Positions 4,982 through 10,567 of a DNA stretch of 12,108 nt are shown here, piece after piece. The notes below the pieces were generated by a model. That model had not been told where the DNA came from, ran no database searches, and was given only the letters and a program-made list of their open reading frames with translations. The position numbers and the translations under genes are program-made. The number at the start of each line of letters is the position of its first letter. The stretch's first letter is position 1. Source of the stretch: Deltaproteobacteria bacterium (GTDB taxonomy: Bacteria; Desulfobacterota; Desulfobaccia; Desulfobaccales; 0-14-0-80-60-11); the NCBI GenBank assembly GCA_023381945.1, contig JAMCQY010000280.1, forward strand, positions 1 through 12,108, in the 5' to 3' direction.

Positions 4982-7654
4982 CTATCTCTTCCCGCCCCTT
5001 TTTTTTGGGGTCGGTTTAGCCGCGGGTCTGGCGGCCTTTTTCTCCTCGCGTTTCTGTTTCTGGGCCGCCAGTTCCACGACCTTTTCCCGCTTGATCGCCA
5101 CCCGCTTGGTATCTTTGCGCCAGGCGTAGACGATGGGGCTGGCCACGAAGACCGAGGAGTAAGTGCCCACCAGGACGCCCAGGATCATGGCCAGAGCGAA
5201 GTCCCTCAGGACCACGCCGCCGAAGAAGTACAGGGCCAGGACCACCAAAAAGACGGTGCTGCTGGTGACGATGGTCCGGGAAAGCACCTCGTTGACGCTC
5301 AGGTTGATGATCTCGCCCAGCCGGCCGCGTTTTCTGGCCAGGTTCTCCCGGATGCGGTCAAAGACCACCACTGTATCAGTGAGGGAATAACCTGCCAGAG
5401 TGAGCAGGGCCGTCACCACCAGCAGGGTGATCTCCTTGTGCAGCAGCCAGAAAATCCCCAGGACCGCCAGGACGTCGTGGAAGGTGGCGATGGCTGCGCC
5501 CAATCCAAAGATAAATTCAAAACGCCAGGCGATGTAGATGATGATGCAGACCATGGAGATGATGATGGCGACAATGGCCTTGCTGCGCAGGTCCTGGCTG
5601 ATGGAAGCGCCGATTTCGGACTTGCCGATGACCTTGAATTGGTCCTTGGGCAGGGCCTTGTTCAGCACCCCGGCCAGGTGCTCGGAAATCTGGCCCACGG
5701 ATTCTTGGGACTTCTTCAGCTTGATGATGAGTTGGGTGCTGTGTTCCACCGGCTGAATTTCCGCGTGGCCCCAGCCTTCCTTGTCCAGGACGCTCCGCAC
5801 TTCGTTGACCGTAAACGGTTGGGCGGCGCTCATCTGCACCAGGGTGCCGCCGCTGAACTCCACCCCCAGATTGCCGTAGCCCCGGCTGAGCTGTACAAAA
5901 CCAATAATCCCCAGAATGCAGAGGACCCCGGAAATGGCGAAGGCGTAATGGCGCCAACCGATAAAATCGATATTTGGTTGCTTAAAAAATTCAAAGAAGG
6001 AGAGATTTTTAATCCAGCGCTTGATCAGCAGCCAGTCGTAAACCACCCGGGTGCCGAACAGGGCGGTGAACAGGTTGAGGACGACGCCCAGGCTCAGGGT
6101 GACGGCGAAGCCTTTGATGGGGCCGGTGCCGAACAGGAATAATACTACCGCGGTAATCAGGGTGGTGACGTGGGAGTCGATGATAGTCCAGAAGGCCTTG
6201 TCATAGCCGCCGTCGATGCCGCCTTTTAAAGGCTTGCCGGCGTGAAACTCCTCCCGCATGCGTTCATAAATCAAGACGTTGGAATCCACCGCCATCCCGA
6301 TGGACAGGATGATACCGGCGATGCCCGGCAGGGTGAGGGTGGCCCCGAACAGCGACAGCATGCCCAGCAAAAAGATAACGTTGATCACCAGGGCATAGTC
6401 GGCCACCAGTCCGGAGAAGCGGTAATAGAAAATCATGAAAGCCACCACCAGCAAAGTGCCGATGAGACCAGCGGTGAGGCCTTTCTTGATGGAGTCGGCT
6501 CCCAGGGTGGGACCCACCGTGATGTTCTGCACGATCTTGACGGTAGCCGGCAGGGCCCCGGCCCTGAGCACGATGGCCAGGTCATGCCCCTCCTGGGGGG
6601 TGAAGGAACCGGTGATGACTCCCTGGGCCCCGATGCGGGACTGGATTACCGGCGCGGATTGCACCACTTTATCCAGGATAATAGCGAGGCGGCGGTGGAT
6701 GTTGGCCTCGGTGATTTTGGCAAATTCCTTGGCCCCCCGGCTGTTCCATTCGAAATGGACGGCAGGCATGCCGTTGTCATCGGGGCGCATTCTGGCGTCC
6801 TTGATATCCGCGCCCGTGATCAGGACCTTCTTTTCCAGCAGCAGGGGAACTCTTTCAACCCGCCCGGTATCCCGGTTCATCTTCTTTTCGATATAAACCT
6901 CATCATCGGCCGGAATCTTTCCAGCCAGAGCCTGATTGAGTTCGTCGCGGGTATAGCCGGGTTTGAGCTTCTTCTCCTTGAAAGCCTGGTCGATGAGTTC
7001 CGAGAGATTGACATTGGCCTTATCATCCACCAGCTTGAATTCCAGCTGAGCCGTCTGGCCGATGAGGTCCAGGGCCCGTTGCGGGTCCTGGATACCGGGG
7101 AGCTGCACCACGATATTTTCGCTGCCCTGCCGCACCATCACCGGTTCGGTCACCCCGAACTGGTCAATACGATTGCGCAGCACCTCCAGGGTCTGGGAGA
7201 GGGTGCGCTCCTGGAGTTGCTTGATCTCATCCGGCGTTACCTTGACTTCGAAAGCCAGGCCGCCTGCCTGGGGTTGGGGCCCGGTGACCGCCAAGTTGGG
7301 ATACTCATCCTTCATCAGGCGGACAAACGCGGCCTGCTCGTCTTTATTGGCCAAAATCACCGGAAGAACCTGCTTGGCAACGTCGCCCACCTTCAGGTCA
7401 ATCCCCCGTTTTTCGGCCAACTCCTTCAGATCCTGGGCGGTGCGGTTCAGCGAATTGTTGACCGCCTGATCCATATCCACCTGGAGGATCAGGTGCATAC
7501 CGCCTTTCAGGTCCAGACCCAGATTGAGGCCGCGGCTGACATGCTTCTCCCACCAGGATGGCAAAGTGCCGGTCAGGGACGGCAAGACGAAGACGACGGC
7601 AAGGACGGTTAGTATAAAGAGAAATAAAAATTTCAGACGAACGGCGCGCAGCAT
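4982..7654 (-). CDS. secDF: Fused protein translocase subunit SecDF
   Basis: An 890-residue inner-membrane protein that uses the proton gradient to pull preproteins through SecYEG. The SecD half (about 1-550) has an N-terminal helix (8-27), the LGLDLKGG motif (45-52), a large periplasmic region with the P1 head to about 370, and a helix bundle containing GIILSIGMAVDSNVLIYERM and GTGPIKGFAVTLSLGV. The SecF half starts near 555, with its own first helix, YGNLGVEFSGGTLVQM, and the paired motif LTDTVVVFDRIRENLARKRG. About 12 membrane helices are expected in total. The C-terminus (about 855-890) is a basic Lys/Arg/Ala tail, probably cytoplasmic. The open frame is continuous, so the fusion is real rather than two genes. 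Start ATG at 7654 has a strong AAGGAG 7 bases upstream. No yajC is adjacent. Confidence 0.96.
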   Translation of the reverse strand: MLRAVRLKFLFLFILTVLAVVFVLPSLTGTLPSWWEKHVSRGLNLGLDLKGGMHLILQVDMDQAVNNSLNRTAQDLKELAEKRGIDLKVGDVAKQVLPVILANKDEQAAFVRLMKDEYPNLAVTGPQPQAGGLAFEVKVTPDEIKQLQERTLSQTLEVLRNRIDQFGVTEPVMVRQGSENIVVQLPGIQDPQRALDLIGQTAQLEFKLVDDKANVNLSELIDQAFKEKKLKPGYTRDELNQALAGKIPADDEVYIEKKMNRDTGRVERVPLLLEKKVLITGADIKDARMRPDDNGMPAVHFEWNSRGAKEFAKITEANIHRRLAIILDKVVQSAPVIQSRIGAQGVITGSFTPQEGHDLAIVLRAGALPATVKIVQNITVGPTLGADSIKKGLTAGLIGTLLVVAFMIFYYRFSGLVADYALVINVIFLLGMLSLFGATLTLPGIAGIILSIGMAVDSNVLIYERMREEFHAGKPLKGGIDGGYDKAFWTIIDSHVTTLITAVVLFLFGTGPIKGFAVTLSLGVVLNLFTALFGTRVVYDWLLIKRWIKNLSFFEFFKQPNIDFIGWRHYAFAISGVLCILGIIGFVQLSRGYGNLGVEFSGGTLVQMSAAQPFTVNEVRSVLDKEGWGHAEIQPVEHSTQLIIKLKKSQESVGQISEHLAGVLNKALPKDQFKVIGKSEIGASISQDLRSKAIVAIIISMVCIIIYIAWRFEFIFGLGAAIATFHDVLAVLGIFWLLHKEITLLVVTALLTLAGYSLTDTVVVFDRIRENLARKRGRLGEIINLSVNEVLSRTIVTSSTVFLVVLALYFFGGVVLRDFALAMILGVLVGTYSSVFVASPIVYAWRKDTKRVAIKREKVVELAAQKQKREEKKAARPAAKPTPKKRGGKR

Positions 7655-7661
7655 TAATTAT

Positions 7662-7667
7662 CTCCTT
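7662..7667 (-). promoter_or_regulatory. Shine-Dalgarno site of secDF
   Basis: AAGGAG on the minus strand, 7 bases before the ATG at 7654. It settles the start codon. Confidence 0.85.
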
Positions 7668-7677
7668 GAGGCCGGGA

Positions 7678-7695
7678 CCGAGGCCCCGCCGAGGC
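7678..7695. repeat. Direct repeat CCGAGGC in the secDF leader
   Basis: CCGAGGC occurs at 7678-7684 and again at 7689-7695, 11 bases apart, within the untranslated leader just upstream of the ribosome-binding site. No stable hairpin or known riboswitch was recognised. Confidence 0.4.
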
Positions 7696-7778
7696 TTCTT
7701 TCCGGAGCATTAATTCTTTACTTTCTTTGAAAAAGGCGAAGATTGAAATCTTAAACCTGAGCCTTGTTAATCTAATTT

Positions 7779-7807
7779 AAATTACAGGACCTTGGGAGGG
7801 CTGTCAA
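7779..7807 (-). promoter_or_regulatory. Sigma-70 type promoter of secDF
   Basis: On the minus strand, a consensus TTGACA (7802-7807) is separated by 17 bases from TAATTT (7779-7784). The expected transcript start is near 7772, giving a leader of about 118 nt before secDF. This suggests that secDF is transcribed independently of the phosphatase gene upstream. Confidence 0.7.
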
Positions 7808-7900
7808 GTTTCCACCAAACCTCGGAAACCTGGTGAAGATATCAGGCGTTGCCAGCTTTTAAATCGATTTCTTGCGTCTGGGCCTCCTGGCGTGAGGTCT

Positions 7901-8560
7901 TTATTCGGTTGATTCATGTCCCACTGAGATAAATTTTTCTTCTGGCAGTTTAAGGCAGGTGAGCCGGTTGCCGTAAGCCGCGCCGGTGTCGATGCCGATT
8001 TTATTGGGCATCAGCAGGGGCTGCCGGAAGGGCGTGTGGCCAAAGATCACCTTCTTGCCGAAATCCTCCATGGAAGCAATGAAATCCCCGCGGATCCACA
8101 ACAAATCTTCTTCTCGTTGTTCTGCCATGGGCACCCCCGGTTTGATGCCGCCGTGGACGAAGATATAAGCCTCGGTCTCATAGTAGAGCCGCAGTTCTTC
8201 AAAAAAGCGGCGGTGGCCCGGGGGCACGACTAATTTCTCCTGTTCTTCCCAGTCTTCGCCCCAGTAGTCCTTCAAGGTTTTTATCCCGCCGTTAAACAGG
8301 AAGAGTTCGACATCCCGGCCCTGCATGAAATTGAGGAACATGGCTTCGTGGTTGCCCTTGAGGCAGATGACTTGCCCCGGCGGGGCCAGATTTCTCAGGC
8401 GCAAGACGTAATCCACCACCCCTTTGGGCCGCGGCCCCCGGTCGATATAGTCTCCCATAAAGAGAAGCTGCTCCCGGGTCAGGTCCGGCTGGAGCTTATC
8501 CATCAGCCGCTCCAGGAGGTCCAGGTTGCCGTGGATGTCGCCGATGGCGTAAATGTTCAT
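7901..8560 (-). CDS. PPP-family metallophosphatase (serine/threonine phosphatase or ApaH-like)
   Basis: A 219-residue soluble protein carrying the full phosphoprotein-phosphatase metal-site set: GDIHG (7-11), GDYIDRG (36-42), GNHE (69-72), a conserved His in VHGG (135-138), and FGHTP (173-177) close to GIDTGAAYGNRL. These residues bind two metals and perform phosphate ester hydrolysis. Bacterial relatives include PrpA/PrpB-type protein phosphatases and diadenosine tetraphosphatases; length and the GDYIDRGP form favour the PrpA/PP2A-like group, but the substrate cannot be told from sequence. The start is forced because GDIHG must lie within the first dozen residues. Even so, the bases before the ATG are a heptad repeat with no Shine-Dalgarno. 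The gene is separated from secDF by a promoter and is followed on its upstream side by repeats. Confidence 0.9.
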   Translation of the reverse strand: MNIYAIGDIHGNLDLLERLMDKLQPDLTREQLLFMGDYIDRGPRPKGVVDYVLRLRNLAPPGQVICLKGNHEAMFLNFMQGRDVELFLFNGGIKTLKDYWGEDWEEQEKLVVPPGHRRFFEELRLYYETEAYIFVHGGIKPGVPMAEQREEDLLWIRGDFIASMEDFGKKVIFGHTPFRQPLLMPNKIGIDTGAAYGNRLTCLKLPEEKFISVGHESTE

Positions 8561-8591
8561 AGTGAGCAGTGAGCAGTAAGCAGTGAGCAGT
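8561..8591. repeat. AGTGAGC heptad tandem repeat at the phosphatase start
   Basis: Four 7-base units (AGTGAGC, AGTGAGC, AGTAAGC, AGTGAGC) plus a partial AGT, directly abutting the phosphatase ATG. In the direction of transcription it reads as repeated CACTGCT. A related, scrambled copy lies at 10551-10573. Confidence 0.85.
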
Positions 8592-8748
8592 TACTCATGG
8601 GCCATCGGCCCACCCACAAAGCATGAAAAAAATATGGTGGGGCAGGCCTCTGTGCCTGCCAATTGCGGCGACCATTGCGCCGCACTATATATTAACTTAC
8701 ATTTATTACATATAATTTTAATTAAATCATATATAAATTTATAATGAT
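8592..8748. repeat. Intergenic hairpins followed by an AT-rich stretch, between the phosphatase and HNH genes
   Basis: Three hairpins are seen: TGGGCC-ATC-GGCCCA (8598-8612), GGCAGGC with GCCTGCC (8641-8660, 6-base loop), and TGCGGCG with CGCCGCA (8664-8684, 7-base loop). From 8685 the base composition switches abruptly to almost pure A and T, up to the HNH stop codon. No gene is seen in this interval. Confidence 0.6.
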
Positions 8749-9504
8749 TTATTTAAATTTACGGCGCCGCCAATGCCGTGATGGCTTTATAGTAGTAGGA
8801 TACTTACGTATATGTTCGTACCAATCTTCTCGATCATGGCAAAATTTGCATAACGTAATTAGATTAGTAGGATCATCGCTTCCTCCTTTTGATTGCGGTA
8901 TAATATGATGTACTTCAAGATTATTCTTGCGTTTCTTCTGCCCACATATTTGACATGTTAAGTTATCACGTCGAATAATTTCATCTCGATAGTCTTTCTT
9001 GGCTAAAGATGATCCATTATGATCATGCGGAAAATGATCTATTGGGGTAATAGGATTTAACGTAGGATGAGGTTGGACAAATTTAGGCTCTGGATACGAA
9101 GCTTCGAATTTAGCATAACGCCTCTTCTCTATATCGACAAAAATAATAAAAATAATTATAGCAATAATTACACCTATGAATCCCAAACCTTTTTGAATCT
9201 CATTGAATAAAATCCATAAAACAACTGTTGCACCAATAGAAAATCCACAGCCGTAGTTCCCAATACTCCCTGCATACTCCCGGCGTTTCTGCCACCAATC
9301 AGAGTATTCATTATCATGTTTAGCTTTTGCTCTACTATAGATTTCAAATTCATGCTCATAATTAATTTTTGCTTTTTCTAATAAACTTTGCTCTCTTAAA
9401 ACGACTTCATCTTTTGAACATTTATAGCAAAAAATTTCTCCACCAATATTTATCTTGGGTTTCCCAAATAAATTATCTCCGCATTTCCTGCATTTTTTTT
9501 GCAT
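8749..9504 (-). CDS. Membrane-anchored HNH endonuclease-like protein with N-terminal zinc ribbon
   Basis: A 251-residue protein. It begins with a four-cysteine zinc ribbon (C5, C8, C26, C29), then a charged helical region (30-80), two closely spaced hydrophobic helices (about 86-100 and 107-123), a proline/histidine-rich linker, and a complete HNH domain (about 172-223). The HNH part has C184-x2-C187, the EVHHIIPQSKGG catalytic block with H199-H200, N214, and C219-x2-C222-H223, so the nuclease site looks intact. The helices suggest an inner-membrane anchor with the HNH domain on the cytoplasmic side; orientation is inferred. Base composition is strikingly AT-rich compared with every neighbour, suggesting recent transfer. 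The start lies 13 bases after the radical SAM stop, whose TAA overlaps a weak AAGGG ribosome site, so translation may be coupled. Target unknown; phage defence is possible but unsupported. Confidence 0.85.
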   Translation of the reverse strand: MQKKCRKCGDNLFGKPKINIGGEIFCYKCSKDEVVLREQSLLEKAKINYEHEFEIYSRAKAKHDNEYSDWWQKRREYAGSIGNYGCGFSIGATVVLWILFNEIQKGLGFIGVIIAIIIFIIFVDIEKRRYAKFEASYPEPKFVQPHPTLNPITPIDHFPHDHNGSSLAKKDYRDEIIRRDNLTCQICGQKKRKNNLEVHHIIPQSKGGSDDPTNLITLCKFCHDREDWYEHIRKYPTTIKPSRHWRRRKFK

Positions 9505-9517
9505 ACTTCAAAAACCC

Positions 9518-10456
9518 TTACTCCAACCAGCGGAACAATTTCTCCCGGTGGTCCAGCCGCGTCAGTCCGGCAGCCTTTGCCAGGCGCTGGGCCTCGGCGT
9601 GTTCCAGGCCGGTGAGAAATTTCCGCAAGGACGGATGTGCGTAAGCCCGGCCGCAAGGACGGTATTGGCCCATGACATTAACATAGGTTTGGGGAGAAAT
9701 CTCCCGGGAAAGAAACTCCATGATCTCTTTGGTGCCGGCCAGGCCGTCGGGGAGCACCAGATGCCGCACCAAGAGGCCGCGGCGGGCCACCCCGTCGTCA
9801 TCCAGGGTTAAGTCGCCTACCTGCCGGTGCATTTCCTTCAAGGCCTGGCGGGCGATTTCGGGATAGTCCTCCGCCTGGCAGAGGTCGGCGGCCACCTTGG
9901 GGTCCCAGAATTTGAAGTCCGGCATGTAGATATCGATCACCCCGTCCAGCAGACGCAAGGTCTCCAGGGCATCGTAGCCGCCGGTGTTGTAGACCAGGGG
10001 GACGTTGAGGCCGTGGTCGATGGCCAGAGGCAAGGCCGCCAGGATTTGGTAAACCTGGTGGCTGGGGGTGACGAAGTTGATATTGTGGCAGCCCTTCTGC
10101 TGCAAGTTGAGCATCATGGCCGCCAGGTCGGCGAGGGAAATTTCCTCGCCTTCGCCGCCATGGCTGATCTCATAGTTCTGGCAAAAGATACAAAAGAGGT
10201 TGCAGTGGGTAAAGAAGATGGTGCCGGAACCATGCCGGCCCACCAGGGGGTCTTCTTCGCCGAAATGGGGGCCAAAGGAGGAGGTGACCGGCAGGTCGCC
10301 GGTACGGCAGAGGCCGCGCTCGCCGTGGTGGCGGTCCACCAGGCAGTTGCGGGGGCAAAGATTGCACTGGCTCAGGATATCATAGGCCGCGGCGATTTTT
10401 TGCTCCAACAGGCCGCGGTGGTGGGTTTCTAAATATAGCGGTTCGCAATAAGTCAT
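9518..10456 (-). CDS. Radical SAM protein, COG1313 / PflA-like
   Basis: A 312-residue protein counted from the ATG at 10456. The radical SAM cluster motif CNLFCIFC (Cys 85, 89, 92) supplies the three ligands of a [4Fe-4S] cluster that cleaves S-adenosylmethionine. Before it, CNLCPRNC and GLC (Cys 31, 34, 38, 50) form an additional cysteine set typical of the COG1313 group, often annotated as putative pyruvate formate-lyase activating enzyme. The rest of the barrel (NFVTPSHQVYQIL, YNTGGYDALETL, DIYMPDFKFWD and later MGQYRPCG) fits this group. No glycyl radical enzyme is in the window, so activase function is not supported by context. A GTG at 10474 would add six residues, and neither start has a convincing Shine-Dalgarno. 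The HNH gene follows 13 bases after the stop. Confidence 0.88.
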   Translation of the reverse strand: MTYCEPLYLETHHRGLLEQKIAAAYDILSQCNLCPRNCLVDRHHGERGLCRTGDLPVTSSFGPHFGEEDPLVGRHGSGTIFFTHCNLFCIFCQNYEISHGGEGEEISLADLAAMMLNLQQKGCHNINFVTPSHQVYQILAALPLAIDHGLNVPLVYNTGGYDALETLRLLDGVIDIYMPDFKFWDPKVAADLCQAEDYPEIARQALKEMHRQVGDLTLDDDGVARRGLLVRHLVLPDGLAGTKEIMEFLSREISPQTYVNVMGQYRPCGRAYAHPSLRKFLTGLEHAEAQRLAKAAGLTRLDHREKLFRWLE

Positions 10457-10474
10457 GGCAAAGCTGCCTGGCAC

Positions 10475-10567
10475 AGTCGGCCCGCCTGTGCATTATGTTG
10501 TACGCAGGGCGCACCCTGCATGGCGGGCGAGACGCCCGTCCCACCCCTTCTCACTGCTACTGCTCAC
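10475..10567. repeat. Intergenic hairpin repeats and heptad-like repeat between the radical SAM and helicase genes
   Basis: It contains GCAGGG-CGCA-CCCTGC (10504-10519) and CGGGCG-AGA-CGCCCG (10524-10538), then a degenerate AGTGAGC-type run (10551-10573 on the minus strand) that extends into the helicase stop codon. There is no T-run for a standard terminator and no gene. Confidence 0.6.

Noticed and set aside
6242..7612. A 456-codon open frame on the plus strand opposite secDF
   Set aside because: It is antisense to the clear SecD coding sequence, shows no recognisable domain and is rich in His, Gln and Gly as expected for a shadow of a GC-rich gene.
7808..7829. GTTTCC...GGAAAC hairpin downstream of the phosphatase gene as a terminator
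   Set aside because: The stem is only 6 bp with a 10-base loop and no T-run follows on the minus strand.
8561..8591. Possible CRISPR-like array
   Set aside because: Units are only 7 bases, contiguous and without spacers; this is a simple tandem repeat.
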